A DNA stretch of 64,000 nucleotides, from the NCBI RefSeq assembly GCF_026802175.1, contig NZ_CP113797.1, positions 5,061,026-5,125,025 of the forward strand, written 5' to 3'. How positions within the stretch are numbered: position 1 is the stretch's first letter; every line of letters starts with the position of its first letter. The notes under the pieces were generated by a model. That model saw only the letters and a list, made by a program, of their open reading frames with translations. It was not told where the DNA came from and searched no databases. This stretch comes from Thermocoleostomius sinensis A174. Lineage in GTDB: Bacteria; Cyanobacteriota; Cyanobacteriia; Elainellales; Elainellaceae. The translations under genes were made by a program, and so were the position numbers. This document shows, piece after piece, positions 9,278-19,205 of the stretch.

Positions 9278-10487
9278 CGATGCCCCGACGGACGAGTGCT
9301 GCCTCTAGGTTTCTGATAAACTCAGCGTCGGCATCGGATAGGGTAGACGAAGTCAGGGAAACAGCCTTGGTATCCGTCTGCAAACATGCGAATGCCTGAC
9401 GAAAGTGATTAGAATTAGCGGCAATAGGTGCATCAAAATGACAGGGAATGATCCGTTGAAATGACCAGTTGGCGATGGTCTCTACCCAATTCAACACTTG
9501 TTGAGGAGCTTGCGGAAAAATTAGGGTTTGTAGAATGGGAGCGACAAACAGTCGGCCATCTCGATGCAATGCCTTGAAAGAGTCCGGCCAGTTCTCTTTC
9601 CAGCGAAACGGGTATAACCCAAAGTACGCTTTTTGGGAGCGATCGGGAGCCTTCAAAGCGTCTCGAATGGCTTGTCCCAGCCCCACCGTCTCGACTACGC
9701 TTGGTCGAAAATAGATGGCAAATAGTGAAATTCGCTGCCAGCCCTTGCGTCGATTAGCGTCTGTGTCTGTCACTGCCTCACCTGCCCCATCGCGGGCATG
9801 GAATAGCAGTGGATACGGGTCTAACTGAACGATCGCTGGCGGATTGATGGGTACTGACAGCACAGCGTCGGTTACTAAAAGCGTTTGGGATGGTTTGTGC
9901 AACAAGGCTACTTCTACAAACGCTCCCCGCCCCAGATCAATGTCTAAAACAGCATAGTCAAATTCATCAGCAAAGGGAGTGTGACGGCAGCCAGTTGGTA
10001 ACTCTTGCGTACGACGCTGCGGAAAGCCTAACCAACTGAGCGGTAAATTCAACGGAAAACTCCACTGATGCGGCGCAACAAACACCTGGGCTTGTGGAAA
10101 ACAACGCGCAAACGGACCTACAAACACTTTATGTTCAAGTCCAGAACTAGTAGGAAGGAGAATGTATTTCACCTCTCCGTGTTGTGCCACCAATTGATTA
10201 ATCAGACGAATACATTCGATCGTCGGTGCTACGGGAGCATAAACCAATAATCCACCTGTTTGTAGACGAACCACGGTCATACGGATGGGAACGATCGTAT
10301 ACAAAATGCCATGAAGCTGATCAAACGTCCAAATAGTATCCTTTACTACTTCGGTACGCAACGTGCGGCGACAACCATAGGGGTACAGCGGTAACGCCAT
10401 CCAAAATTTCCAACGCCAATCCTGAGGTTGAGCAGATGCGATCGATGGTTCTGGTAAACGATCAAGTCGATGGGATGGCAGGCTCAT
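9252..10487 (-). CDS. DUF4336-family protein
   Basis: A 411-residue conserved cyanobacterial protein of the DUF4336 family. The central part (about 90-230) reads like a metallo-beta-lactamase-type fold, with segments such as VKYILLPTSSGLEHKVFVGPF, followed by a DYAVLDIDLGRGAFVEVALLH core, but the classical HxHxDH zinc motif is not present. There is no signal peptide. Function is unknown. It is transcribed toward the N-acetyltransferase gene with overlapping 3' ends. Confidence 0.8.
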   Translation of the reverse strand: MSLPSHRLDRLPEPSIASAQPQDWRWKFWMALPLYPYGCRRTLRTEVVKDTIWTFDQLHGILYTIVPIRMTVVRLQTGGLLVYAPVAPTIECIRLINQLVAQHGEVKYILLPTSSGLEHKVFVGPFARCFPQAQVFVAPHQWSFPLNLPLSWLGFPQRRTQELPTGCRHTPFADEFDYAVLDIDLGRGAFVEVALLHKPSQTLLVTDAVLSVPINPPAIVQLDPYPLLFHARDGAGEAVTDTDANRRKGWQRISLFAIYFRPSVVETVGLGQAIRDALKAPDRSQKAYFGLYPFRWKENWPDSFKALHRDGRLFVAPILQTLIFPQAPQQVLNWVETIANWSFQRIIPCHFDAPIAANSNHFRQAFACLQTDTKAVSLTSSTLSDADAEFIRNLEAALVRRGIAKPPKTRG

Positions 10488-11028
10488 AAAACAGGCTCAA
10501 ATCAATCGGTCTATTTCGGTCTATTGATGTGTATTGGGTTGAACAATGCTCCTGATTGAACAACCCAAATTGGTTCTCTCCTATTCTCACCCTTCTGTTG
10601 CTCTCTTTTGAATCAATCTACAGAGATAGTCCTGGGTGTTTTAGCAAAAGTTTAGTGGTTGTGCATCAAATTGGTGTGGGATAACGCGAAGGGGTATAGA
10701 TTTGGATTATCCGGTTCCGCGAAATCCTTCACCCTCGATAATCACAGCGATTGCTCTAGCCAGAGATTGCTCATTAGATGCAAATATTCTCAATATTGTC
10801 GCACCAAATTTGCTGATAGTGAATCCCTCACCGCCGCCGCTGCCACTGTGGCACTAGCATGTGGCACCATTAGCCGATCGCCTGACCCTCAACTCCTAGC
10901 TCTCCCTCTCTGCTTTTGCTTTTCTGCTATCTTCCTCTCCTCGGATACATTCGTCAGGAACTTCTCACCCTTAGAATAATTCAAAGTAAATATGAATACT
11001 GCTATTCAGGTTTGGCAATAAGTCCGTT
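10488..11028. other. intergenic region between divergent DUF4336 and DUF4168 genes
   Basis: This 541-bp region must hold both promoters. An 8-bp perfect inverted repeat, TTGGGTTG at 10534-10541 and CAACCCAA at 10561-10568, lies 50-80 bp upstream of the DUF4336 start and could be an operator or a transcript hairpin. A 106-codon open frame in it lacks protein-like composition and is not called. Confidence 0.5.
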
Positions 11029-11523
11029 ATGACTACCGCTCTTGCGTTTTCTCGTTGTTCCTTTAAACCGATCGTCGTTCGATCGCTGATAGTAGGTGTC
11101 TTATCTACAGCCGGAGTGCTGCTGGGGATAGTGCCGACACTGAATACTTCCACGGCTGAGTTGACCTTCAGCCAAGCGGCTTATGCGCAAAATGGGTCTC
11201 AGTTTTCAGATCAAGACTTAGAGAATTATGTTCGGGCAGCCGAGCAGTTAGAAATTCGCCGACAGCGAGTGGTGGAAGAAATTAAGGGAATCGTGGGTTA
11301 TGTTCCTGCCATTCGCTGTGACGTGCCCAGTAGCTTAGAGGAACTCCCATCAGGAGCTAGGGAACGAGCCGTAAGCTATTGCAATTGGGCGATCGGGATT
11401 GTGGAGGAGAATAATCTTAGAATCGATCAGTTCAATGCCATTATGTCTGCGAGTCAGTCTAATGCCGCCTTGGCACAGCGCATTCGCTGTATTCAGCAAC
11501 CATCAGATGCCTGTGGACAATAG
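11029..11523 (+). CDS. secreted DUF4168-like protein
   Basis: A 164-residue exported protein. The N-terminal 55 residues contain a hydrophobic stretch and an AYAQN-type signal peptidase site. The mature part, FSDQDLENYVRAAEQLEIRR onward, resembles the DUF4168 family of periplasmic or surface proteins in cyanobacteria. Three or four cysteines in the mature half could form disulfides. No enzyme motif is seen. It runs convergently toward clpC, with a shared hairpin between them. Confidence 0.7.
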   Translation: MTTALAFSRCSFKPIVVRSLIVGVLSTAGVLLGIVPTLNTSTAELTFSQAAYAQNGSQFSDQDLENYVRAAEQLEIRRQRVVEEIKGIVGYVPAIRCDVPSSLEELPSGARERAVSYCNWAIGIVEENNLRIDQFNAIMSASQSNAALAQRIRCIQQPSDACGQ

Positions 11524-11547
11524 CACATCTCCTCCATCAGTCCTCCA

Positions 11548-11574
11548 CTAGTCAATCGCCCATCGCTTGACTAG
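11548..11574. terminator. symmetrical hairpin between convergent genes
   Basis: Perfect 8-bp arms CTAGTCAA and TTGACTAG with an 11-base loop. The right arm covers the clpC stop codon. There is no T-tract, so termination activity is uncertain; it may protect the 3' ends of both transcripts. Confidence 0.4.
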
Positions 11575-14036
11575 GCAACTTCAGTAACGGCTGGAACAGG
11601 TTTGCGCTGAATCTGCACGTTACCGTCGTTGTCAATGTCCACGATCGCCGTTTCTCCCATACTCACCTGACCTGCCAGAATGGCTTCGGCTAGATTGTCT
11701 TCTAGCAAGCGGGCAATGGCTCGACGCAATGGTCGCGCTCCGTAGCTGGGGTTGTACCCTTCCTGAATTAACTGCTCTTTGAACGCATCGGTGACTTCAA
11801 TGCGAATGGCTTGTTCGCTGAGGCGATCGTCTACCTCTTTCAGCAACAGATCGGCAATTTGCTGGAGCTCGTCGCGTGTCAGCGGTTGGAAAACGATGAT
11901 CTCATCAATGCGATTCAGCAATTCCGGGCGGAAGTAGTGCTTCATCTCATCTTGAACGCGCGTGCGAATGTGCTGATACTGCGTGTTGGCGCGATCGTCG
12001 GTAAGCTCAAAGCCCAAGCCACCGCCACCCTTCTCAATCAGCTTGGAGCCGATGTTCGAGGTCATAATCAACAAAGTATTCTTGAAACTGACCGTGCGGC
12101 CTTTGGCATCGGTCAAGCGCCCATCTTCCAACAATTGCAACAGCATGTTAAATACATCTGGATGGGCTTTTTCAATCTCATCCAGCAAAATCACGGTGTA
12201 GGGCTGGCGACGTACCGCTTCGGTCAATTGCCCGCCTTCGTCGTAACCAACATATCCCGGTGGCGATCCAATCAGCTTGGAAACAGTGTGGGCTTCCATG
12301 TACTCGGACATATCCAGGCGAATCATGGCATCTTCCGAGCCAAACACCGTCGCCGCCAATGCCTTTGTTAACTCTGTTTTACCAACCCCTGTAGGTCCAG
12401 CAAAGATGAGGCTGGCAATCGGACGTTCGGGATTTTTCAACCCCACACGGGCCCGACGAATAGCACGAGCGACGGCGCTCACCGCCACTTCTTGACCAAT
12501 CACGCGATCGTGGAGGGCATCTTCCAGGTGCAGCAGCAACGCCGAAGTGGATTCGGTAAGTTTGGTGACGGGAATGCGTGTCCATTCGGAGACGATATGA
12601 GCAATATCATCTGCGGTGACAGAGGCAGCATCCGATGGGGTGGTATCTGTTGAGGACAGAATCGCTTTGATCTGGGCTTCTAACTCCAGTTCCCGATCGC
12701 GCAATTTTCCAGCTTGCTCAAAATCTTGAGCGTCTACAGCCGCTTGCTTATCAGTGGCTATTTGGCTTAGTTCCTGCTTCAGCGATCGGACGGGGGAATG
12801 TTGAGCCTGCCGCAACCGCACCAGTGATCCGGCTTCGTCAATTAGGTCAATGGCTTTGTCAGGCAAGAATCGATCGGCAATATAGCGGTGGGATAGTTTG
12901 GCTGCTGCGTCTAAGGCTTCATCTGTAATTGTGACGCGGTGGTGCTGCTCATAGCGATCGCGCAGACCGTGCAAAATCGCAATCGTTTCTTCAACACTGG
13001 GTTCGCCCACGGTGACGGGCTGAAACCGTCGCTCTAAGGCAGCATCGCGCTCGATGTACTTGCGATATTCGTCGAGCGTGGTAGCTCCCAACACCTGGAA
13101 CTCGCCTCGCGCTAAGGCTGGCTTCAGCATATTGGCAGCATCTAGACTGCCTTCGGTGGCTCCGGCCCCTACCAATGTATGAATTTCATCAATCACCAGA
13201 ATAATATTTCCCGCCTGCCGCACTTCCTCAACAATTTTGGACATGCGTTCCTCAAACTCACCGCGTAGGCGAGTTCCTGATAGTAACGTTCCAACATCAA
13301 GGCTGATCACCTGCTTGTCACGCAAGATATCAGGTACATTGCCATCGTGAATCCGCTGGGCTAGTCCTTCGGCAATGGCAGTTTTACCCACGCCAGGTTC
13401 ACCAACCAGCACCGGGTTATTTTTAGTGCGACGCCCCAAAATTTGCACTACTCGCTCCAGTTCTAGCTGCCGACCCACCATTGGATCAAGCTGTCCTTGG
13501 GCGGCTAGTTGGGTTAAATCGCGGCCAAATTCGTCAAGTGTGCGGAGGGACGATCGTTTCGCTTGTGGAGCTTGGGAGCGCTCTCGTACCCCTGCTGCGA
13601 CTGGAGCCGCTTCGATCGCCTGACTTACCTGTTCCAGCAATTGCACTAAATCAACCCCCAGATTCTCTAGCACCTTGAGGGCAATATTATTATCATCTTC
13701 CAAAATGCTAAGCAACAAATGCTCTGGCGTCACATAAGACTGGTTTTGTTGAGCTAGAACAGTAGCTTGTTCCAGCACGCGAACCGACTTTGGGGTAAAC
13801 GGAATTTCCGTCAGTGCTGCATTATGGCTACGACCCATGAGATTTTTAACCTCACTACGAGCTGCCTCCAGCGTCACCCCTAAATCTGTTAATAGCTTCG
13901 CCGCTGTTGTTCCCTTGCCACGAAGCAACCCCAGCAGAAGTTGCTCGGTTCCAGCCGAACGATATCCCAAACGGCGAGCTTCTTCTTGGGCAGCCATAAT
14001 TACTGCGATGGCTTGCTCCGTAAAATACTCAAACAT
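11571..14036 (-). CDS. clpC: Clp protease ATP-binding subunit ClpC
   Basis: An 821-residue Hsp100 unfoldase that feeds proteins to the ClpP/ClpR protease in the cytosol and works with adaptor proteins. Two Clp_N repeats (about 1-145), a first AAA+ domain with Walker A GEPGVGKT near residue 210, a UVR-type coiled segment (about 420-460), a second AAA+ domain with Walker A GPTGVGKT near 545, and a C-terminal D2-small domain are all present. The UVR segment and the short middle domain separate ClpC from ClpB. Length matches cyanobacterial ClpC (about 820). The upstream 495-bp gap carries its promoter. Confidence 0.95.
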   Translation of the reverse strand: MFEYFTEQAIAVIMAAQEEARRLGYRSAGTEQLLLGLLRGKGTTAAKLLTDLGVTLEAARSEVKNLMGRSHNAALTEIPFTPKSVRVLEQATVLAQQNQSYVTPEHLLLSILEDDNNIALKVLENLGVDLVQLLEQVSQAIEAAPVAAGVRERSQAPQAKRSSLRTLDEFGRDLTQLAAQGQLDPMVGRQLELERVVQILGRRTKNNPVLVGEPGVGKTAIAEGLAQRIHDGNVPDILRDKQVISLDVGTLLSGTRLRGEFEERMSKIVEEVRQAGNIILVIDEIHTLVGAGATEGSLDAANMLKPALARGEFQVLGATTLDEYRKYIERDAALERRFQPVTVGEPSVEETIAILHGLRDRYEQHHRVTITDEALDAAAKLSHRYIADRFLPDKAIDLIDEAGSLVRLRQAQHSPVRSLKQELSQIATDKQAAVDAQDFEQAGKLRDRELELEAQIKAILSSTDTTPSDAASVTADDIAHIVSEWTRIPVTKLTESTSALLLHLEDALHDRVIGQEVAVSAVARAIRRARVGLKNPERPIASLIFAGPTGVGKTELTKALAATVFGSEDAMIRLDMSEYMEAHTVSKLIGSPPGYVGYDEGGQLTEAVRRQPYTVILLDEIEKAHPDVFNMLLQLLEDGRLTDAKGRTVSFKNTLLIMTSNIGSKLIEKGGGGLGFELTDDRANTQYQHIRTRVQDEMKHYFRPELLNRIDEIIVFQPLTRDELQQIADLLLKEVDDRLSEQAIRIEVTDAFKEQLIQEGYNPSYGARPLRRAIARLLEDNLAEAILAGQVSMGETAIVDIDNDGNVQIQRKPVPAVTEVA

Positions 14037-14531
14037 GAATCGAATTCCTCCACTAGGCTGACTGGTGCAGCCGATCGGCTGCCCTAACGCAAAAAGCTAA
14101 GAATGCTGAGAAAAATGACTGAAGCGCGCAACCGAATGCAGTTCTATCAACTTCACGAAGATCAATCTCTATCAATCTCTCAGAGCAATCTATGTCTACA
14201 GTTTCAAGGGTTAGGTTTTGGTCGTTTGTAGGGTTTGCAATGAGTGAACGGGTTAGTCATCAATACAGCAGAAGTACAAACTAGCAAGTGGACACTGTTC
14301 CCATATGAACATTTGTTGACTTACCTTCTTACTGTAGCGAGGCGGGAATCGAGGTGGCAGGGAGGAAAACCGTCGCAACTAGTAGAGGCTCTTCGCTATT
14401 GTCAAGGTTTGTAACTGGCTGCATAACTCTGTTCCGTGACGGCGATAACTCCATAGGACTACAAAACCAAGCTCTGCAAATTGGTTTTACCAAGTCCTGC
14501 AACGGTCATTGAATCAATGGGAGTTCAAATC
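14037..14531. other. divergent intergenic region upstream of clpC and the RTX gene
   Basis: A 495-bp region that must contain the clpC promoter on the minus strand and the RTX promoter on the plus strand. A short direct repeat, ATCAATCTCTATCAATCTCTC, is at about 14160-14182. No RNA gene or convincing open frame was recognised. Confidence 0.4.
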
Positions 14532-15527
14532 ATGCCTGCTACAAATGGAAACGATGTTCTTTATGGAACCAGCGCCTCTGATACAATCGATGCTTTGTTA
14601 GGGAACGATACAGTTTTTGGCGGTTACGGAGACGATCGGTTGTATGGCAATGGTGGCAATGATTTTCTGTACGGGGACTATGGTAACGACACGCTCTATG
14701 GCGGCGTTGGCAATGATGCGCTGATTGGCAGTTGGGGCAATGATTTCATCTACGGCGAAGATGGTGATGATGTCATTGGCTTTTCAAGCTACCACGACGA
14801 GATTGGTGATGATTATTTATACGGTGGCAACGGCAACGATCGGATTTACGCAGGGACGGGTAATGACAGAGTGGATGGAGGCACAGGCAACGATATCTTG
14901 TATGCGGGTGCAGGCAACGACTATGTGGATGGCTGGACGGAGAATGATTTAATCTACGGCGAGACGGGTAATGATACGCTGTATGGCTATTCTGGCAATG
15001 ATACGCTGTATGGAGGTAACGACAACGATCGAATGCTGGGCGAAGCTGGCAATGATTTTCTAGACGGTGGCAATGGCAACGATTATCTAGATGGTGGAGA
15101 CGGTAGTGATACCCTCATTGGCGGTTTTGGCAACGATCAACTTGTTGGTGGACTTGGCACGGGTGATGGTGTAAATCGCCTTAATGGCTTTGGCACGACG
15201 GCTAGCACCATTGCGCAGATCGACACATTGATGGGTGGTTCTGGAACCGACTACTTTGTTTTAGGTGGCAGTTGGGGAGTGTCTTATGTCGAACCGGGTG
15301 ATGGCTATGCAGTGATTGCTAATTGGGATTGGACTCGCGATTGGATTGAAGTGAAGCGCGTTTCGGGCGGCAGCTACAGCCTGGAATATAGAAGCGTCAG
15401 TGGCATTGGTTCCTCCGCCACAGATACGGAAATCTACTTTACCGACTCGCGTGGTGTTCGCGATCGCATTGGCATTGTGCAAGACAGTACCAATGTCAAC
15501 ATTGGTCGCGACTTTCGCTATGTATAG
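14532..15527 (+). CDS. RTX-type hemolysin-like calcium-binding repeat protein
   Basis: About 331 residues with tandem nonapeptide repeats of the GGxGxDxLY type covering roughly residues 10-230, expected to fold as a calcium-bound beta-roll after secretion. There is no N-terminal signal peptide, as usual for type I (TolC-dependent) secreted RTX proteins. The C-terminal 100 residues are a non-repeat domain. Several in-frame starts exist (TTG 14481, ATG 14517, ATG 14532). The last is favoured by GGGAG at 14519-14523 and gives the common MPATNGNDVLYGT start. No secretion genes are adjacent. Role unknown; many cyanobacterial RTX proteins are S-layer or surface proteins. Confidence 0.85.
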   Translation: MPATNGNDVLYGTSASDTIDALLGNDTVFGGYGDDRLYGNGGNDFLYGDYGNDTLYGGVGNDALIGSWGNDFIYGEDGDDVIGFSSYHDEIGDDYLYGGNGNDRIYAGTGNDRVDGGTGNDILYAGAGNDYVDGWTENDLIYGETGNDTLYGYSGNDTLYGGNDNDRMLGEAGNDFLDGGNGNDYLDGGDGSDTLIGGFGNDQLVGGLGTGDGVNRLNGFGTTASTIAQIDTLMGGSGTDYFVLGGSWGVSYVEPGDGYAVIANWDWTRDWIEVKRVSGGSYSLEYRSVSGIGSSATDTEIYFTDSRGVRDRIGIVQDSTNVNIGRDFRYV

Positions 15528-15863
15528 CTTCGTTCAATCCAGCACTCAGCTATACCTGCCTCAACTATTTCCTCTCTAAATTCCTAGATTGGTTTTGCTT
15601 TAACTTTCTTCAATTCTTTCTGTAGTAATCAAACGAATCACCAAGATCGTTCAACTCTACAGTTTTGCCTCTAGTCAAGGATCTCATTCATCCTTCTTCT
15701 CTTTTAGCCTTCTCCTCGATCGCTCTAGTCTTTCTGCGGGCTAGAGCGTTTTCTATGCTTATCTGACTACCAATGTCACAGTAAAGCTATTTGTGCACAA
15801 TTTTTGCAGTCATCTCCGATAGCTCACTCGCAATTCTCAGTTTGACGAAATGCAGTTCAAGCC
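15528..15863. other. intergenic region downstream of the RTX gene
   Basis: A 336-bp AT-rich stretch between convergent genes. Apart from the terminator at 15721-15752, nothing was recognised. Confidence 0.4.
15721..15752 (+). terminator. intrinsic terminator downstream of the RTX gene
   Basis: A perfect 8-bp stem CGCTCTAG/CTAGAGCG with a 12-base loop, followed by TTTT. It lies about 190 bp beyond the RTX stop. Confidence 0.7.
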
Positions 15864-16061
15864 TTAAGCGGTTTCCATCCAGTCAAAAATTCGATCGAGT
15901 TGCTCAAGGGTAATTAGCCCATACTGCCAGAGAATCATGGGAATCAGGTTTGTACTTTGCTCGCATTGACGTAGTGCAAAGGCGATCGCGGCTGCCGGAA
16001 CAGCAAGTTCCTCACTGAGGAACGTAATTAGCTGGACGCGATTGGTCGGCTCCTGAATCAT
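15864..16061 (-). CDS. DUF2949-family small protein
   Basis: A 65-residue protein matching the cyanobacterial DUF2949 family: a helical core, a central LPIVLWQYGL-like segment (here IPMILWQYGLITLEQLDRIFDW) and an acidic end. Function is unknown. The frame opens at a TTG (16079), but the ATG at 16061 has a GGGGG tract just upstream and fits family length, so it is used. It is monocistronic. Confidence 0.82.
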   Translation of the reverse strand: MIQEPTNRVQLITFLSEELAVPAAAIAFALRQCEQSTNLIPMILWQYGLITLEQLDRIFDWMETA

Positions 16062-16662
16062 TGGCTCACCCCCTGTCAATTAATTTGATATTAAGTGAAG
16101 TTTTGTAACAGAATTTCAGAATTTAATGAAGGCATTATAGCGAGAAATTGAGAATTGTGGGGAAGAAAATTGCAAGAATCAATCTTTGGTCTGACCCTGA
16201 GTTTCTGCGGGTTTTGTCTTCATTAGTAGTCTCTTCAAACCGACGTCAATGCATTTCTGGTGGTTTCCAAGCTTACGGCTCAAGATGAAGAAAAAATGAG
16301 AACACTGTAAACGTTTCTGAGAGATATTGCGTGAGTAACGCCCCTGATTTGAACTGCACACTGGCTGGCTAGCTACATAGCCGAGTGAAGCAGTAGTAAC
16401 CGCAGCATCATAGGTTTGGGGCAGCGATCGGTTTCTACAACGAACGAGATTGGGTGATCACACCTGCGATCGGGCTTTTTGAGAGGGCAGGACTAAAATT
16501 AATTCTGTACAATTGAATACGAAGAGCAAGGAGATGTTACAAAGTTTGTTCTTTTTCTGGTAGAAGCACAGCCAATGCTGAAGCCATAAACAGGAGAGGA
16601 ACCGTTCGTAGATGATACCAATTGCTCTCCTTTAAACACCCTGGTTCAATTGGAGGCACACT
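16062..16662. other. long intergenic region between the DUF2949 gene and the 34-codon ORF
   Basis: A 601-bp region. A 60-codon open frame on the minus strand at 16179-16361 lacks a credible start or composition. A TGCGATCGGGCTTTTTG segment near 16466-16482 could be part of a small RNA or a terminator remnant. No known RNA family was recognised. It must contain the promoters of the flanking divergent genes. Confidence 0.4.
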
Positions 16663-16767
16663 ATGTCCCCAGATTTATTTGATGCTTTTACCGTGATTCT
16701 CGTGGTTTCTGTGTTTAGCTGTCTGTTTTCCCCAACCCTAGCTTGGCTTTTGTTTCCCCATAGCTAG
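16663..16767 (+). CDS. 34-residue single-span membrane protein
   Basis: A short open frame with a strong ribosome-binding site: GGAGG at 16652-16656, 6 bp before the ATG. The peptide starts MSPDLFDAFTVILVVSV and ends FPHS, with one hydrophobic helix of about 22 residues. Cyanobacteria have many small one-helix proteins in photosystems and the cytochrome b6f complex, but it does not match PsaI, PsaM, PetM or the small Psb proteins I know. Function is unknown. A terminator at 16921-16953 may end its transcript. Confidence 0.55.
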   Translation: MSPDLFDAFTVILVVSVFSCLFSPTLAWLLFPHS

Positions 16768-16920
16768 AGTGACAGCCCTCAATGAGTCGCTCAATCGGCT
16801 TTGAGCAGTCTTCTCAGTCTTCTGTGTTTCGAGCTTGTTGAGGATTGGATCGAGCGGCTAGGCTAAACTAATTTTTTGCTTCTTTTTACTTGATTTTCTA
16901 TTCACTGTCATGAGCACCTG

Positions 16921-16953
16921 ATGGAGCAGGAGTCCCTTGCTCCATTTGTTTTT
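16921..16953 (+). terminator. intrinsic terminator
   Basis: A perfect 8-bp stem ATGGAGCA/TGCTCCAT with a 9-base loop, followed by TTGTTTTT. Confidence 0.8.
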
Positions 16954-16995
16954 GTGCAGCGGCTTAATTGAGATTGAGTGACGAACCTCGAATCA

Positions 16996-17100
16996 CCTCA
17001 CCCCAACCCTTCTCCCAGAGCAGGCAGGAGGGGCTTTCGATCCTGGGTTTTGGGTTGAAGTCCCTTCGCCCCCGTGGGAGAAGGAATTGAGGGATGGGGA
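16996..17100. repeat. long imperfect inverted repeat, MITE-like
   Basis: The left arm, CCTCACCCCAACCCTTCTCCCA at 16996-17017 (22 bp), faces a right arm at 17075-17100 that begins TGGGAGAAGG and ends GAGGGATGGGGA. The two could fold into a long hairpin. The C-rich 'cctcaccc..aaccc..tctccca' arm is a familiar dispersed element in filamentous cyanobacterial genomes. Whether it is mobile cannot be judged from one copy. Confidence 0.65.
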
Positions 17101-17263
17101 GAAAAATTTGCCAGTCAATCAAACAGGGGCAGGGGTACGAATGTGGGCTACTCTCTGGGTTGACTTGGTTTATACGCGACCGTACTCAACAAAAAATAGG
17201 GACTGCTCTCAGCCCCTATTTCACAGATTCAAACTAGTTCAGACTAGCTACAAATTGTTCGCC

Positions 17264-18226
17264 TTATACTAATTTCAAATCTGGATACTCGACCAACACT
17301 TCCTCAGCAGAAAGAGTGTCGCCTTCTGCTTGCGGTGTCCACAGCACTTCTAGCGCCAATAGCCGATCGCTGGAAACCGCACCAATCTGGGAAATAGCCC
17401 GACGCAAATCTTGATCATTGTTGACAGCGGGTAATTCGAGTTTGCCCTGTGCCGCTACCAACAGTGTTACAACGATGTATTCGCTGGGATTTTCAGGAAG
17501 CGCGAGTTCACCCGACGAAGCCAGGGCTTTACGGGCCTCTGCTTGTTGCAGCAGGTTGTTGACATTGGAGAGTGTTTCCTCCGAAAACTTACTGCGCTCA
17601 GTCAAGGCTAGACGATTAAATTGAGCTTCAGCCGCTTCTAAACGGGTTTGCTGAGAGTCGCTGCCACCATAAACCCAGTACTCTGGGTGACGCAAAAGCG
17701 CGAGGGTTGTCTCTTGTAGCACTTGGGCCAGTCCTTCAGGAGAGTTGGTATCAGCATGTTCAGCAATGCGATTGAGATCGGCTTGCAATCCTCGTGCTTT
17801 TGCTAATAATCCTACTTGCAGACGGGCAACGGAAACGGTTGGCGAAGCGGCGCCACTGTAGCTGTCATAGTCAGAGCTACCTGCGATCGATCGGAAGCTG
17901 CGCAACAGAAATGAGGCGACTGCGATAAAAATTAGCAGCGTGAATAAGCCACCGCCACCGAAGCCAAAAATGGGCACTACAAAGGGAAATCCAAAACCAC
18001 CGCCGGGATAGTACCCACCCCCATACCCACCGCCTGGTGCATAGGTGCGAGGTGAGGAATAGGTTGGGCCACTGCTTGGCATTCTGAAGCTACCGCCACC
18101 AATGCGACCACCACTTTTTGCGGCCAATGCTCCATCTGCATGGCCAAGAACCAGCGTTGCAACTAAGATCAGCGCTAACACTGGTTTTAAAAGTGGTTTA
18201 ATCCATCCAAATAATTTTTTGTGCAT
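17264..18226 (-). CDS. DUF1517-family membrane protein
   Basis: A 320-residue protein of the DUF1517 family found in cyanobacteria and plants. An N-terminal hydrophobic signal with an ALAAKSGG cleavage region is followed by a glycine/serine/proline/tyrosine-rich stretch (about 36-85), a membrane segment (about 95-115), and a soluble C-terminal domain of about 190 residues. Function is unknown. The frame extends to a TTG at 18244, but the ATG at 18226 gives the classical MHKKLF signal start. It is followed by a 496-bp gap. Confidence 0.8.
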   Translation of the reverse strand: MHKKLFGWIKPLLKPVLALILVATLVLGHADGALAAKSGGRIGGGSFRMPSSGPTYSSPRTYAPGGGYGGGYYPGGGFGFPFVVPIFGFGGGGLFTLLIFIAVASFLLRSFRSIAGSSDYDSYSGAASPTVSVARLQVGLLAKARGLQADLNRIAEHADTNSPEGLAQVLQETTLALLRHPEYWVYGGSDSQQTRLEAAEAQFNRLALTERSKFSEETLSNVNNLLQQAEARKALASSGELALPENPSEYIVVTLLVAAQGKLELPAVNNDQDLRRAISQIGAVSSDRLLALEVLWTPQAEGDTLSAEEVLVEYPDLKLV

Positions 18227-18529
18227 ATTGCCGTACCTGTCCAATTCACGAACGATAAGATCGGCTTGGCTATACCCAGGGCTAAGCGTAACCTGCTTGA
18301 TTTACCGAATGTTACAAATTGTCTACATTTCTAGTCTACTCTTTTGCTGCTTAAGGCAGAAGTAAGCTTAAGAGGGATTTTAGGGACGATTCAGGAGAGA
18401 TAACCGTACTGAATTTCGATGCGATCAGATGGCGATCGCATAAATGTAACCGGACTGGCGATCGCTCGATCGGTTGCTAAGGTGAACAAGTGCGACAGAT
18501 GAGCAAGTTCCTGCTGCACCCTCTGCCCT
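18227..18529. other. divergent intergenic region
   Basis: A 303-bp region between divergent genes. It contains a HIP1 octamer at 18432-18439 and two near copies. No RNA or operator was recognised. Confidence 0.4.
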
Positions 18530-19060
18530 ATGGTGAATTCTGATACGCCTCTAAATGGGTTCAAGGTCATTGAAAACGGGTCAGAACGGCGAATTCTCTA
18601 CCGTGAGTGCTTTGGAATGAGCCGGATTGATATTCCAGTTCTGGTGCTGATAAGCGGGCTTGTTTGGGGGTACATTTCCATAACTTGGCAGGGGTTATTT
18701 TCTAGGGATTGGCCGGAAACCTTGCCTGAAGTCCGGTTTGCGATCGTTTTTGGTTTAGTGATCGCAGGTTTTTTTCTGTTCACAGTCCTCTGGCCGCTGT
18801 TTGGCGTTTCCGAATATCGCATCACACCCAATTATCTAATTATCCGGCGACACATTTTTGGCATTCTCTGGCAATATCGCCGCATTCCCAGATGTCAGAT
18901 CAGAGGCATTCACCGCTTCACCGCGCCTCCTACTCGATATTCGCCGGAGCTTCATACAGTTTATGTTGTGGTTGGCAATCGCCGTACTCGCCTAATGACG
19001 CAATGGTCTCAAAAGGCAGAGTACGTCAATTGGTTACACACAACGCTAAGCAGTCTGTAA
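18530..19060 (+). CDS. membrane protein with PH-like domain (uncharacterised)
   Basis: A 176-residue protein. Two hydrophobic helices (about 36-55 and 70-90) are followed by a beta-rich segment, EYRITPNYLIIRRHIFGILWQYRRIP, with the layout of a bacterial pleckstrin-homology (bPH2-type) domain. Such proteins are common in cyanobacteria and have no assigned role. No operon partner: the neighbours are divergent and convergent. Confidence 0.6.
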   Translation: MVNSDTPLNGFKVIENGSERRILYRECFGMSRIDIPVLVLISGLVWGYISITWQGLFSRDWPETLPEVRFAIVFGLVIAGFFLFTVLWPLFGVSEYRITPNYLIIRRHIFGILWQYRRIPRCQIRGIHRFTAPPTRYSPELHTVYVVVGNRRTRLMTQWSQKAEYVNWLHTTLSSL

Positions 19061-19205
19061 GTTTTGCCAAATTTAAGATTTGCGGCTAGTTCCTGCAAGG
19101 ATGATTAACACCACTTCCTGTTTCTAATCTTGTTCTGGTCAAAGGTTTGAGTTACTCTTACTCTTCACTCTTTAGCCTTTAGCCTTCAGCCTTTAGCCTT
19201 CTACT

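Larger units (their letters stand above)
16768..17263. other. intergenic region with terminator and inverted repeat
   Basis: A 496-bp region between the 34-codon gene and the convergent DUF1517 gene. It holds an intrinsic terminator (16921-16953) and a long imperfect inverted repeat (16996-17100), both listed separately. Nothing else was recognised. Confidence 0.5.

Noticed and set aside
10659-10979. 106-codon open frame upstream of the DUF4168 gene
   Set aside because: Composition is not protein-like, there is no ribosome-binding site and no similarity.
16179-16361. 60-codon minus-strand open frame
   Set aside because: No start signal and no protein-like sequence.
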